Assembly: GCA_947594085.1 (NCBI GenBank)
Contig: CANQEB010000011.1
Coordinates: 1-20,310 of the forward strand
Direction: 5' to 3'
Origin: an uncultured Lachnospiraceae bacterium
GTDB taxonomy: Bacteria > Bacillota > Clostridia > Lachnospirales > Lachnospiraceae
DNA length: 20,310 nt
The position numbers and the translations under genes are program-made. Of this stretch, positions 12,211 to 20,310 are shown one piece after another. Under the pieces are notes generated by a model. The model worked only from the letters and a program-made list of their open reading frames with translations. It was not told the DNA's origin and searched no databases. The first letter of the stretch is position 1, and the number at the start of each line of letters is the position of its first letter.

Positions 12211-12546
12211 TCAATATAGTTCTGACTGCTGCGGCAATCCCTCATATATGTCGATCACCTTGTAGATCCCTGACATCGTCAGGATTTTTCGCATCTGTTC
12301 CCCCACGCGAATCGCCAAAACGTTCCCGCCCATAAAGCGCATCATCTTGTATCTCCCGATAATCATTCCAATTCCCGAGCTGTCCATAAAGCTTGTCCCA
12401 CCAAAATCAAACATCAGACTGCGAATGTTTCGCGTGCGTATCAGCCGGTCTGCCTCTGCCCGAATCTGCTCCGCGCTGTGGTGGTCAAGCTCAGCCGGAA
12501 GATGGATCGTCATCACCGTACCCGCGATCGTAAATACCTGATTCAT
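12211..12546 (-). CDS. spoIIAA: Anti-anti-sigma F factor SpoIIAA
   Basis: A 111-aa STAS-domain protein that frees SigF by binding SpoIIAB when unphosphorylated. GELDHHTAE of B. subtilis appears here as AELDHHSAE (residues 18-26). The phosphorylation loop reads FMDSSGIGMIIGRYK, with Ser56 equivalent to the B. subtilis phosphoserine. AAAGGAGG lies upstream of the ATG. It is the first gene of the spoIIA operon, 62 nt before spoIIAB. I could not find a convincing sigma-H promoter between it and the terminator at 12623. Confidence 0.95.
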   Translation of the reverse strand: MNQVFTIAGTVMTIHLPAELDHHSAEQIRAEADRLIRTRNIRSLMFDFGGTSFMDSSGIGMIIGRYKMMRFMGGNVLAIRVGEQMRKILTMSGIYKVIDIYEGLPQQSELY

Positions 12547-12622
12547 ATTGTTTCCTCCTTTAGCTTTGAATCATTTTATTGACAACTGCCAAAGGCAGCG
12601 CCTCTCCTTCCCAATTGCCAGT

Positions 12623-12669
12623 AAAAAAAGAGACCGTCACCGAAGTATCTCATCTTCTGTAACAGTCCC
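12623..12669 (-). terminator. Strong intrinsic terminator of the folC-TPR operon
   Basis: On the minus strand GGGACTGTTACAGAAG (from 12669) pairs with CTTCGGTGACGGTCTC over 16 positions with one mismatch and some G-U pairs. The loop is 8 nt, and seven U follow (12629-12623). It separates the TPR-protein operon from spoIIA. A weak promoter-like TTGTGT-16 nt-TAGAAT lies just before it and would feed into it. Confidence 0.9.
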
Positions 12670-12744
12670 TTGTTCTGGATTTCCCTATATCTATTCTACT
12701 ATATTCAAATCATAACACAAAGCTTTGCCTGACATCGGCTTTCC

Positions 12745-14421
12745 CTACTGCTGTCCCGGAAGCGGATTACCATAGACGTCATACTCTATGCCGGTATACG
12801 GATCCGTCCACGCTGGATAAATCCCACTCGCATAGTCGTATCCCTGATCCGTGGTTCCGGAATCGGTATAGCCGGAACCGTCTGTCGTCGTCCCGCCGTT
12901 GCCCTGGTCGCCGTATACCGTGATGTTGCCATCCCCGGCCGCGCCCGCATTCTCGCCTGTCGTCGCGTCTCCGAGGCCACTCAGATCCTGCGCTCCCGTG
13001 TCCTGTCCAGCTGTGTATCTGCCGGTAGACATATATCCCGAAAGTCCATACTGCTGCGCAATATTCGGATAATACTGCTGAATCTGATTAAAAACGTTAT
13101 CTGCTTTTGCAGAATCCCCGAGATAGTAATAGGACATTCCAAGATACAGCAGCGCGTCTCCGTGATTTGCCTGTGTGCGATCCGGATCGCAGTCAACTGC
13201 CTTCTGAAGCTGAGTCGCCGCTGTCTGGTAATCCGGCAGCACATACGCCGATGTACCTGCGTTATAGTACTGTGTAAACAGGCTTCCCTGCGCCGCCCCG
13301 GCAAGTGTCTCATACAGGTCCTTCGCATTGCCGTCAAAATTGGAAGCATCCAGATTCGTGATCATATTGGCAGCCGTAGCGGCATCTCCTCCCACATACA
13401 CCTTTGCGATGCCGAGCAATTCATCATAACCATCTGCCTTCGCAAGTGCATTATCGCGATCGTTCTCTGCATCCTCTACCTGCGAAACATATCCATCAAT
13501 CTCATCCTGAAGCTCCTGCACCTTGACCGACTCCGTGGCAAGCTTCGTGTTCGCGTCCGTCACCTGGCGATTTGCCTCGTCATTGACAGACTGGCGATTT
13601 GCGGGGACAATGAGAAACCATACGATCGCGCCGCCGAGCAGAATTCCGAGTGCAATGTTAATAAAGGTCGCAATTCCAGAACTATCGCGGAACGTGGTCG
13701 GCTGTATGACCATCTCTGTCCCGCTCATATAGCGAAGCGTCCCCGACACATCCTGCTCTGTATTCTTCTCCTGCCGCTTATACTTGCGCACAAGGTTTGT
13801 AGTTCTGCCTGTTGTCTCCTCAATCTCCTGGAGGTATCGCAATGTCGTCGTGTTCGTCGTGTCAATGTTCAACGCCTTGCGAAGCAGCTTTCTCGCCCGC
13901 TCATACTCCTGTCGCTTCATATACAAGAGCGCGAGAAGCTGGTAAGCCTTGACAAACTTTGAATTCTGGCTGAGCACCTTTTTGAGCTGGATGATCGCCA
14001 TATCCTCGTTGTCTTCCCTGCAGTATGTAACGCACTGATTGTACTTGCGGATCGTCTGATTGATCGTGTCAAGGCGGTTTTTGTTTGTCTGAAGCTCGTT
14101 AATGTAATGATCCGCAAGATTGTCCGACGGCTGAAGGTTCTTGCTGATCACCCACTCACAGAGAGCCGAGACCGCCTCCCCGGTCTCGAAATAGCAAAGA
14201 CCCAGAAGATTTCTGGCATCTGTGTTTTCTTTGTTAAATTTCAGGCTACGCTGCAGACAGGTAATCGCTCCCTTCATATCCCTGATCAGCGCTTTCTCTA
14301 ACCCCTCATTATACAGAAGATTGGAAATTCGGACAATGCGCTTCTGAATCGTGATGTCGGCGCCGCATCCCGTACAATAATCAATTGCTGCCAGAGGGGT
14401 ATTACAGTAAATACACCTCAT
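12745..14421 (-). CDS. Zinc-ribbon / TPR single-pass membrane protein
   Basis: A 558-aa protein with clear modules. The N-terminal zinc ribbon has Cys3, Cys6, Cys16 and Cys19. Cytoplasmic TPR-like repeats span about residues 33-200 (for example NLLGLCYFETGEAVSALCEW and LLALLYMKRQEYERARKLLRKAL). One membrane helix lies at 252-272, followed by a probable coiled coil at 275-335. A second, outside TPR pair follows at about 375-470 (YVLPDYQTAATQLQKAV, LYLGMSYYYLGDSAKADNVF). The C-terminal ~90 residues are rich in Gly, Thr, Asp and Tyr. The layout suggests a scaffold joining a cytoplasmic partner to the cell envelope. No enzymatic motif is seen and the function is unknown. It follows the 51-aa gene by 3 nt and is the last gene before the terminator. 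Confidence 0.85.
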   Translation of the reverse strand: MRCIYCNTPLAAIDYCTGCGADITIQKRIVRISNLLYNEGLEKALIRDMKGAITCLQRSLKFNKENTDARNLLGLCYFETGEAVSALCEWVISKNLQPSDNLADHYINELQTNKNRLDTINQTIRKYNQCVTYCREDNEDMAIIQLKKVLSQNSKFVKAYQLLALLYMKRQEYERARKLLRKALNIDTTNTTTLRYLQEIEETTGRTTNLVRKYKRQEKNTEQDVSGTLRYMSGTEMVIQPTTFRDSSGIATFINIALGILLGGAIVWFLIVPANRQSVNDEANRQVTDANTKLATESVKVQELQDEIDGYVSQVEDAENDRDNALAKADGYDELLGIAKVYVGGDAATAANMITNLDASNFDGNAKDLYETLAGAAQGSLFTQYYNAGTSAYVLPDYQTAATQLQKAVDCDPDRTQANHGDALLYLGMSYYYLGDSAKADNVFNQIQQYYPNIAQQYGLSGYMSTGRYTAGQDTGAQDLSGLGDATTGENAGAAGDGNITVYGDQGNGGTTTDGSGYTDSGTTDQGYDYASGIYPAWTDPYTGIEYDVYGNPLPGQQ

Positions 14422-14424
14422 GGA

Positions 14425-14580
14425 TCAATTCCCCTGCTTTCTGTTCTTTTTATCTTCCTTGAGCATCTCTTTCAAAATGTCTGTAACATCGGTCAGATCA
14501 CGGCTGTAGATCGCATCCTCCGCCTCGTTCACATCCATGCTCGGATGGAATTTTTTCAGTTCCTCTTCGTAATTAATCAT
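14425..14580 (-). CDS. Small acidic/basic protein (51 aa) between folC and the TPR gene
   Basis: The frame encodes MINYEEELKKFHPSMDVNEA, continues EDAIYSRDLTDVTDILKEML, and ends KEDKKNRKQGN. It is charged, without membrane segments, and likely helical. ATG at 14580 overlaps the folC stop by 8 nt, and GAGGAGAGG lies just upstream. Its stop is 3 nt before the TPR gene start. Such packing strongly suggests a real, translationally coupled gene. I do not recognise a family. The position directly before the TPR gene makes an interaction with that protein the simplest guess. Confidence 0.78.
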   Translation of the reverse strand: MINYEEELKKFHPSMDVNEAEDAIYSRDLTDVTDILKEMLKEDKKNRKQGN

Positions 14581-15910
14581 CTGTTCCTCTCCTCAGCAAA
14601 ACCTTTTTCAGTTCCCCTACCAGATATAGTGAGCCCGCGCAAAACAACATGCTGTCTCCCCTACGCGCAAGCGCCTCCTCGAACGCATCCCTCACGTCGG
14701 CCTTCGCGATGACCGGAACATCCGTATACCTGCGGAACACCTCCGCGAGTGTCTCTGCCGGCACGACACGCGCGCCGCCCACCTGCGTCACCACGACAAA
14801 CTCTGGCCGCATGTCCTCACAGATCTCCCGGATCATCTTCTCATATTCCTTCTCGACAACCGCCGAGAACAACAGCGACACCGGCATACGCCCACGAACG
14901 TCCGCAGTGGTCCGGATAAACTCACGGATCCCATCCGCATTGTGCGCACCGTCCAGCACCACGCCCGGCATTACGGTCTCCATCCTGCCCTGCCAGCGCG
15001 CCGCCCGGATGCCCTCTACGATCACCTCATCACTGATCGTCCCACGCTGCGCCCTGAATTTCTCCTGATCAGCGACAACCAGCGCCGCCATGGCCGCAAG
15101 CGAACTGTTCACGACCTGATACTCGGCGAGAAACGGGACTGTGATCCGCAGCTTTTTCGCTGTATCAAGTTTATCATAACTGCAATCGAGCATAAAATCA
15201 ATGCTTTTATCCGTTTTTGCCAGTATTTCGCACATCGAATCGTCGTAGCGGTACACCGGCGCATGCATTTTCTCCGCCTGGGAAAGGATCACCTGCTCCG
15301 ACTCCGGATTCCTTCCGTCGTAAATCACCGGGACGCCTTCCTTGATGATCCCGGCCTTCTCCGCGGCGATCTTTGCCACAGTATCGCCCAGATATTCCAT
15401 GTGGTCGAGGCTGATGCTCGTGAGCACACAGGCAATCGGCCGCTCGACAAGGTTCGTCGCGTCCAGACGGCCGCCAAGCCCGGTCTCCAACACAAGGTAC
15501 TCCACCCCAGCCTCCTCAAACATGAGCAGTCCCGCCGCAAACAGAAGCTCAAAATAGGCCGGATGCGCATACCCATCCGCAATCATCGCATCGATCTCCC
15601 GCTTCACACGCACAAAAGCATCTGTGAACGTCTCGTGCGATACCGGAACCCCATCCACCTGAAAACGCTCCGTGATCTCGACCAGATGCGGCGAAGTGAA
15701 CAGCCCTGTCCGCTTCCCGGCTTTCTCGAGAATCGACGCGAGGAACGCGCAGACAGAACCCTTTCCGTTTGTCCCTGCCACATGGATTACCTTCATCCCG
15801 CGCTCCGGATTCCCGAGCCTGCGGATCAGCTCCGCCGTGTTCTCCGGCTTGTTCTTTTTCGTAAATTTCGGCGTGCTCTCTATATACTCGACTGCTTCCG
15901 TATAGTTCAT
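14573..15910 (-). CDS. folC: Folylpolyglutamate synthase / dihydrofolate synthase
   Basis: A 445-aa Mur-ligase-like enzyme that adds glutamate to dihydropteroate and/or folates. The P-loop is GTNGKGS (residues 46-52) within VIHVAGTNGKGSVCAFLASIL. Other family marks are LFTSPHLVEITERFQVDG, YLVLETGLGGRLDATN, TSISLDHMEYLGDTVAKIAAEKAGIIK and the C-terminal VLDGAHNADGI. All are intact and the length is normal. ATG at 15910 has AGAGG eight nt upstream and gives the family N-terminus. The frame extends to 15949 without a ribosome site. It heads an operon with the 51-aa gene and the TPR gene. Promoter candidate at 15948-15975. Confidence 0.95.
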   Translation of the reverse strand: MNYTEAVEYIESTPKFTKKNKPENTAELIRRLGNPERGMKVIHVAGTNGKGSVCAFLASILEKAGKRTGLFTSPHLVEITERFQVDGVPVSHETFTDAFVRVKREIDAMIADGYAHPAYFELLFAAGLLMFEEAGVEYLVLETGLGGRLDATNLVERPIACVLTSISLDHMEYLGDTVAKIAAEKAGIIKEGVPVIYDGRNPESEQVILSQAEKMHAPVYRYDDSMCEILAKTDKSIDFMLDCSYDKLDTAKKLRITVPFLAEYQVVNSSLAAMAALVVADQEKFRAQRGTISDEVIVEGIRAARWQGRMETVMPGVVLDGAHNADGIREFIRTTADVRGRMPVSLLFSAVVEKEYEKMIREICEDMRPEFVVVTQVGGARVVPAETLAEVFRRYTDVPVIAKADVRDAFEEALARRGDSMLFCAGSLYLVGELKKVLLRRGTDD

Positions 15911-15947
15911 GGCTTTATCCTCTGCTTTATTCTTTAAATACGCTACC

Positions 15948-15975
15948 AATATACCACAATCCCCCTTTTATTCAA
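15948..15975 (-). promoter_or_regulatory. Sigma-A-like promoter of folC
   Basis: On the minus strand: TTGAAT (15975-15970), 16-nt spacer, TATATT (15953-15948). The leader would be about 30 nt to ATG at 15910. The rest of the divergent gap (15976-16047) is AT-rich with no gene visible. Confidence 0.55.
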
Positions 15976-16047
15976 GAAATTTTTTTCGCACAATTCGCTA
16001 AAAAGTATATATTTTCTTAATTTTTCATACTTCCATTCTTTGCTCTA

Positions 16048-16076
16048 TGGACAATGAAAAAAAACGATGGTATAAT
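16048..16076 (+). promoter_or_regulatory. Sigma-A promoter of the first secreted paralog
   Basis: TGGACA (16048-16053), 17-nt spacer, perfect TATAAT (16071-16076). Both boxes are near consensus, and the leader is about 50 nt. Confidence 0.8.
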
Positions 16077-16130
16077 AGCGCCATCTTATGAATTGTTTGT
16101 TCACATAAAGGAAAGGGAGGATTTTAGTTT

Positions 16131-17075
16131 ATGAAAAAAAGGTTTCTTATGGGCTTCGCGGTCGTTGCGGCAGCTTCCATGCTCTGCGGATTTGACAGCG
16201 CCGAGACACTCGACTCGCTCAGCGAGAAGATGGCGGCAGTAGAGGTTGATATGAAGAGCGTATCAATGAATATGGATTGTCATATGGATGTAGGGCTCCC
16301 CACTAATTATCAAAATATAATACCACTCATTGTGGACTATCCTATGCAGATAGACTGTACGCTGGATCCGGTCGCGATAAAAGTAGACGGTTCGGTAACC
16401 GCAGAAATAGGCAGTGGTGCAGATGCAGAACAGGCAACGCAGCCGCTCGAACAATATATGGTGATGGACGAGGGCAGCATCATGACTATATATGAGATAG
16501 ATGAATCGGGAGCCTGGACAGCACAGTCTACAGACATCGGTATCGATCTGAAGGAATTTACAGAAGCCGCTTCCGGTCAGTCCATGTCGTATTCTGATAT
16601 GGCCGAGTGGGGACTGAATTTTGAACTCGCACCGGAAGCTGCAGATGTAGACGGCGCTGAGTGCTATCTGATCAGCTGTGCGCTTGATTTTGATACGTTA
16701 AACACACTCCTTGCGAAAGTTTCAGAGATGACAGGAGAAGATCTCACAGCGAATCCAAGGGTCAGCTCGTATCTTAAATTATTTGAAGGGCACATGATGA
16801 ATGTTGAATACTATGTGGATGCTTCGACTTATCTTCCGTCCAAGCTTCACATGGACACGAGTGGCGACGCTGTCTCTGAAATCAGCCCGGATGCTATGGT
16901 GTTGAACGCTTTCTCTCTCGATGCGACGATAAGTTACGATACGGTAGACGAAATCGTCATCCCGGACGAAGCGCTTGCTGCGCCTGTTTCAGAAATCGAT
17001 CTGTCGGCTCTGGACGCGGCTGCGGCCGGCATGGATGCGGAAACGACTGACACAGATGCGGCTATGGCTGAGTGA
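16131..17075 (+). CDS. Secreted protein of unknown function, paralog 1
   Basis: A 314-aa exported protein with a signal peptide (MKKRFLMGFAVVAAASMLCG). A Cys at residue 19 is preceded by Met-Leu, so it fits a lipoprotein box poorly (Leu at -1). The mature part starts AETLDSLSEKMAAVE and contains LDPVAIKVDGSVTAEI, a WGLNFELAPEAADVDGAECYLI segment and MMNVEYYVDASTYLP. This pattern of beta-strands, with 'Y-D-ASTYLP' before a further strand, recalls LolA/LppX-like lipid-carrier folds, but that is inference only. The C-terminus is acidic and Ala/Asp/Thr-rich. GGGAGG lies ten nt before ATG. It is a close paralog of the next gene and is followed by a terminator at 17168. Confidence 0.82.
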   Translation: MKKRFLMGFAVVAAASMLCGFDSAETLDSLSEKMAAVEVDMKSVSMNMDCHMDVGLPTNYQNIIPLIVDYPMQIDCTLDPVAIKVDGSVTAEIGSGADAEQATQPLEQYMVMDEGSIMTIYEIDESGAWTAQSTDIGIDLKEFTEAASGQSMSYSDMAEWGLNFELAPEAADVDGAECYLISCALDFDTLNTLLAKVSEMTGEDLTANPRVSSYLKLFEGHMMNVEYYVDASTYLPSKLHMDTSGDAVSEISPDAMVLNAFSLDATISYDTVDEIVIPDEALAAPVSEIDLSALDAAAAGMDAETTDTDAAMAE

Positions 17076-17167
17076 CAAATGTAGCAGCTGTGACTGGCAC
17101 AGTGTACCTGTAGCTGGATGACGTATGACGCAGCTGCAACCAGGCGGTTTCTTGTTTCGGAAAACGG

Positions 17168-17200
17168 CCCACGGGCGCCTTCGGCAGTCCGTGGGTTTTT
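17168..17200 (+). terminator. Intrinsic terminator between the two paralogs
   Basis: CCCACGG (17168-17174) pairs perfectly with CCGTGGG (17189-17195), followed by five T. It ends the paralog 1 transcript. Confidence 0.85.
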
Positions 17201-17262
17201 CTGACTCTTTTTTCTGATTCTTCGTCAGAGGTTGGCAGGTGTTGGGATAAGTTTTTCCTCTG

Positions 17263-17291
17263 TAGACAGCGCAATGGATTGATGCTATAAT
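17263..17291 (+). promoter_or_regulatory. Sigma-A promoter of the second secreted paralog
   Basis: TAGACA (17263-17268), 17-nt spacer, perfect TATAAT (17286-17291) with an extended TGC. Its -35 flank (TCTGTAGACA) resembles that of paralog 1 (TCTATGGACA), so the duplication seems to have included the promoter. Confidence 0.8.
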
Positions 17292-17357
17292 TTTGTCGTT
17301 CCGAAGAACTTTTCTATCAAACTAATGTCAAAATAAATGAAAAGGAATTTACCTGTT

Positions 17358-18299
17358 ATGAGAAGACGGTTTCTTATCAGTCCGACTATCGTTGCCATAT
17401 CCTTTCTGCTCGCCGGCGGATGCATCCATGCCGAGACGCTTGATTCGCTCAGCGAGAAGATGTCCGCCGCGGCTGCCGACACAAACAGTATGTCAGCCAC
17501 AATCGAGCTGAATCTGAGGGCGAGCCTTCATGCCTTTGACAGCACAAATGCCTCTGGTATGCCGCTCACTGCCTCCGCCTCTATTCAGACCGACTATACC
17601 AGGAATCCTGTCGCAATTAAGGCGGACGGTTCGTCCCGGGTAGCCATCCTGATGTCCGGGTCTCCGACGCCGTTAGGACTTTACGCAGTGACGGACGAAG
17701 CCGGCGTCATGACAACCTTCCGGAGGGACCCTGTGACCGGTGCCTGGAAAGTGACGTCCTCAGACGGGAGCGACCTGACCGTGTTCGTGAAGTCCATCTC
17801 GGACGCTGCCATGTCATTTGACCGGCTGGCAGGATTGGGACTGGATTTTGAACTTGCCCCGGAGACAACCGACCTGGACGGTGACGAGTGTTATCTGCTT
17901 AGCTGTACGGCAGACTACGCTTTGCTGGACGAGGTCATCCGGCAAACGGACGAAAAAATCGGCTATGATCTCACTGAAAATGAGGATATCGGCTGGCTCC
18001 TTCCTCTGCTTGACGGAATGCAGATGAACATTGAATATTATGTCGACACCGCTACCTTCCTTCCGGTCAGGGTATACATCAACCTGAACGACAGCGATCT
18101 GGCGGAGGTTGAATCGTTCATCGGCGGCACAATCAGCCTGGATGACTGCTCTCTCGATATGAAGATCGCCTGCAATACCGTCGACGAAATCATCGTTCCG
18201 GACGAAGTGCTCGCGGAGGCGTTAGATGCGGACGTCGATGTACCCTCAGTAACGGGCGACACCGGGGAAACAGAGTCGACAGACATTGCAGGTTCTTAA
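17358..18299 (+). CDS. Secreted lipoprotein of unknown function, paralog 2
   Basis: A 313-aa paralog of the preceding gene. It shares AETLDSLSEKM directly after the signal, NPVAIKADGS, GLDFELAPETTDLDGDECYLLSC, MNIEYYVDTATFLPV and TVDEIIVPDE near the end. The signal peptide ends LLAGGC (Cys22), an acceptable lipoprotein box, unlike paralog 1. The frame has an earlier ATG at 17337, but it lacks a ribosome site. The start at 17358 aligns exactly with paralog 1 (MRRRFLIS versus MKKRFLMG), including the AGGA-type site about eleven nt upstream. The tail is acidic. It is separated from mutS2 by 37 nt with no terminator, so read-through into mutS2 is likely. Confidence 0.83.
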   Translation: MRRRFLISPTIVAISFLLAGGCIHAETLDSLSEKMSAAAADTNSMSATIELNLRASLHAFDSTNASGMPLTASASIQTDYTRNPVAIKADGSSRVAILMSGSPTPLGLYAVTDEAGVMTTFRRDPVTGAWKVTSSDGSDLTVFVKSISDAAMSFDRLAGLGLDFELAPETTDLDGDECYLLSCTADYALLDEVIRQTDEKIGYDLTENEDIGWLLPLLDGMQMNIEYYVDTATFLPVRVYINLNDSDLAEVESFIGGTISLDDCSLDMKIACNTVDEIIVPDEVLAEALDADVDVPSVTGDTGETESTDIAGS

Positions 18300-18336
18300 C
18301 GGTTCTTTAATCAGACACGGGATCGGAGATTTTACC

Positions 18337-20310
18337 ATGAATGAAAAAGCGCTACGGGTTTTGGAATACCCGAAGATCATAGAAAAACTGACGCAATGCG
18401 CCGGGTCACAGCCCGGCAAGGAGCTGTGCCGCCGTCTGGAGCCTTCTTCTGACCTGGCAGAAATACGCCGCATGCAGCGCGAGACGAGCGACGCTGTCAG
18501 TCGTCTCTGCCGTCGCGGAAGCGTATCGTTCTCCGGCCTGAGCGACATCCGCGGTTCACTGAAGCGTCTGGAGATCGGCGGCTCGCTGAATATCGAAGAG
18601 CTCTTGAGCGTATGCCGCCTTTTGGAAACCACCGCGCGGGTGAAGGCGTGGTCCCGCAGCGAAAACCGCGAGGACATGCCCCAGGATTCGCTTGAAGAGA
18701 TGTTCTCCGGCCTACAGCCGCTTACCCCTCTCAGCACGGAAATTCGTCACTGTATCATCTCTGAGGAAGAGATCAGCGATGACGCGAGCCCTGGTCTGCG
18801 ACAGGTACGCCGCTCCATCCGGCTTGCCAACGAAAAAATCCGCACGCAGCTCGCCTCCATGGTAAACGGCTCGGCACGGACTTACCTGCAGGATGCCGTC
18901 ATCACACAGCGAAACGGTCGTTTTTGCCTCCCGGTCAAGGCCGAGTATCGCGGACAGGTGCCAGGCATGATCCACGACCAATCTTCCAGCGGTTCGACCC
19001 TGTTTGTCGAGCCGATGGCAATCGTCAAGTTGAATAACGACCTGCGCGAGCTTGAGATTCGCGAGGAAAAAGAAATTGAAATTGTCCTCGCAAACCTGAG
19101 CGCATCAGTCGCAGAACAGAGCGAACCTTTGCATTCCAATGTCTTGCTCCTTACAGAGCTCGACTTTATTTTCGCGCGCGCGCTCCTCTCCCGCTCTTAC
19201 AATGGGACCGAGCCGGAGTTCAATATAGAGGGCCGCGTGCGCGTCAAGAAGGGCCGTCATCCGCTGCTCGACCCAAAGAAAGTTGTGCCGGTCGACATCC
19301 ATATTGGGGACGATTTTACCTTACTCGTGATCTCCGGTCCAAATACCGGCGGCAAGACCGTCTCGCTCAAAACCGTGGGACTGTTCGCATTGATGGGACA
19401 AGCGGGGCTGCACATCCCGGCGTTCGATCACTCGGAACTGGCAGTATTTGACGAAGTCTATGCCGACATCGGGGATGAGCAGAGCATCGAGCAGAGCCTG
19501 AGCACGTTTTCGTCCCACATGACAAATATCGTCTCTTTCTGGGAGAAAGCAGACGAGCATTCTCTTGTCCTCTTCGACGAGCTCGGAGCAGGCACGGATC
19601 CGACCGAGGGCGCCGCTCTCGCGATCGCGATTCTCTCCAGTCTGCATCGTCGTGGTATACGCACGATCGCAACGACACATTACAGTGAGCTGAAGATATT
19701 TGCTCTCTCGACGCCCGGCGTCGAGAACGGCTGCTGCGAATTCAATGTGGAGACACTTCGCCCGACCTACCGCCTGCTGATCGGCATCCCGGGCAAGAGC
19801 AACGCATTCGCGATCTCCGAGAAGCTGGGGCTCCCGGATTACGTGATTGAGGAAGCGAAGGGACACCTGCGCCAGCAAGACGAGGATTTCGAAGATGTGA
19901 TCGCGGATCTCGAATCGAACCGCGAGAAGCTTGAGCGCGAGCAGGAAGAGATCGCCCGCTATCGCCAGGAAATCGAAGAATTGAAAGACAGGCTCGCCCG
20001 CAAGGAGGAGAAGCTTGAGTCCAGCCGCGACGCGATCCTGCAGAAGGCACGCGAGGATGCCCAGGCGATTCTGCGCGACGCCAAGACCTACGCGGACGAA
20101 TCCATCCGCCGCTTCAACAAGATGGGCGGGAGTTCCCGCGAGATGGAACAGGAACGCACGAAGCTGCGCGAGCACATGTCCGAGCTTGAGAAAAACATGT
20201 CCGCGAAGACGGAGAAAAGGCCGAAGAAAGAACTGTCCGCCGCCGAGTTGCGCATCGGCGACAGCGTCAAGGTGCTCAGCATGAATCTGAAGGGCACAGT
20301 CAGCACGAAG
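18337..20310 (+). CDS. mutS2: MutS2-family ATPase/endonuclease, C-terminus cut by the window edge
   Basis: 658 codons are present with no stop, against roughly 790 for the family. The order is an N-terminal core (VLEYPKIIEKL onward), the clamp/lever region with VPGMIHDQSSSGSTLFVEP, Walker A GPNTGGKT (334-341), Walker B SLVLFDELGAGTDPTEG (409-425), the ATTHYSELK switch, and a long coiled coil from about residue 515 to 630. The start of the KOW/SH3-like domain (LRIGDSVKVLSMNLKG) follows, just before the edge. The Smr nuclease domain would lie outside. MutS2 suppresses homologous recombination in some bacteria and acts on collided ribosomes in Bacillus. Which applies here is unknown. GGAG lies eight nt before ATG. 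Confidence 0.95.
   Translation, partial: MNEKALRVLEYPKIIEKLTQCAGSQPGKELCRRLEPSSDLAEIRRMQRETSDAVSRLCRRGSVSFSGLSDIRGSLKRLEIGGSLNIEELLSVCRLLETTARVKAWSRSENREDMPQDSLEEMFSGLQPLTPLSTEIRHCIISEEEISDDASPGLRQVRRSIRLANEKIRTQLASMVNGSARTYLQDAVITQRNGRFCLPVKAEYRGQVPGMIHDQSSSGSTLFVEPMAIVKLNNDLRELEIREEKEIEIVLANLSASVAEQSEPLHSNVLLLTELDFIFARALLSRSYNGTEPEFNIEGRVRVKKGRHPLLDPKKVVPVDIHIGDDFTLLVISGPNTGGKTVSLKTVGLFALMGQAGLHIPAFDHSELAVFDEVYADIGDEQSIEQSLSTFSSHMTNIVSFWEKADEHSLVLFDELGAGTDPTEGAALAIAILSSLHRRGIRTIATTHYSELKIFALSTPGVENGCCEFNVETLRPTYRLLIGIPGKSNAFAISEKLGLPDYVIEEAKGHLRQQDEDFEDVIADLESNREKLEREQEEIARYRQEIEELKDRLARKEEKLESSRDAILQKAREDAQAILRDAKTYADESIRRFNKMGGSSREMEQERTKLREHMSELEKNMSAKTEKRPKKELSAAELRIGDSVKVLSMNLKGTVSTK

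Noticed and set aside
12547..12622. A sigma-H promoter for spoIIAA (AAGGAGA-like -35).
   Set aside because: No GAAT-type -10 at the right spacing, and the AGGAGA could equally be a chance word.
14942..15937. 331-codon plus-strand frame opposite folC.
   Set aside because: Antisense shadow of an intact folC; no family features.
1..20310. CRISPR array, tRNA or rRNA genes.
   Set aside because: No regularly spaced direct repeats and no recognisable tRNA or rRNA sequence on either strand.

Overview
The window looks like the chromosome of a spore-forming Clostridia member, most probably Lachnospiraceae. The reasons are a spoIIAA-spoIIAB-sigF operon, spoVAA-spoVAB, strong AGGAGG-type ribosome binding sites, IMP cyclohydrolase and AICAR formyltransferase as separate proteins, and a ZTP riboswitch. 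Most genes lie on the minus strand and are fairly GC-rich. One block, about 1400-4260, is visibly AT-richer.

Layout. 1-1392 (minus): purine end-steps, with a ZTP (pfl) riboswitch and terminator, a PurO-type IMP cyclohydrolase, and a stand-alone AICAR formyltransferase cut by the window edge. 1478-4192: an apparently phase-variable module. It has a membrane O-acyltransferase, a ~390-bp segment bounded by a perfect 31-bp inverted repeat, and a tyrosine recombinase whose stop codon lies inside the right repeat. In the orientation read here, sigma-A-like promoters in the segment point at the acyltransferase (predicted ON). Flipping the segment would present the gene with a different promoter followed by an intrinsic terminator (predicted OFF). 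4225-7478: an ABC-class predicted ATPase (PF09818 type) and a MATE transporter.

7572-12546 is a sporulation block, all minus: spoIIAA-spoIIAB-sigF, then a two-subunit Fe-S fumarate/tartrate hydratase, then an unannotated 56-aa membrane peptide, spoVAA and spoVAB. In Bacillus subtilis spoVA lies directly after sigF, so the hydratase looks inserted into an ancestral arrangement. 12623-15975: folC, a 51-aa small protein and a zinc-ribbon/TPR membrane protein, tightly coupled and closed by a strong terminator. 16048-18299 (plus): two tandem paralogous secreted proteins, each with its own promoter. 18337-end (plus): mutS2, cut by the window edge.

The best candidate for a notable system is the recombinase, inverted-repeat and acyltransferase switch at 1572-4192. 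The inverted repeat and gene layout are read directly from the sequence. Inversion itself and its effect on expression are inferred.
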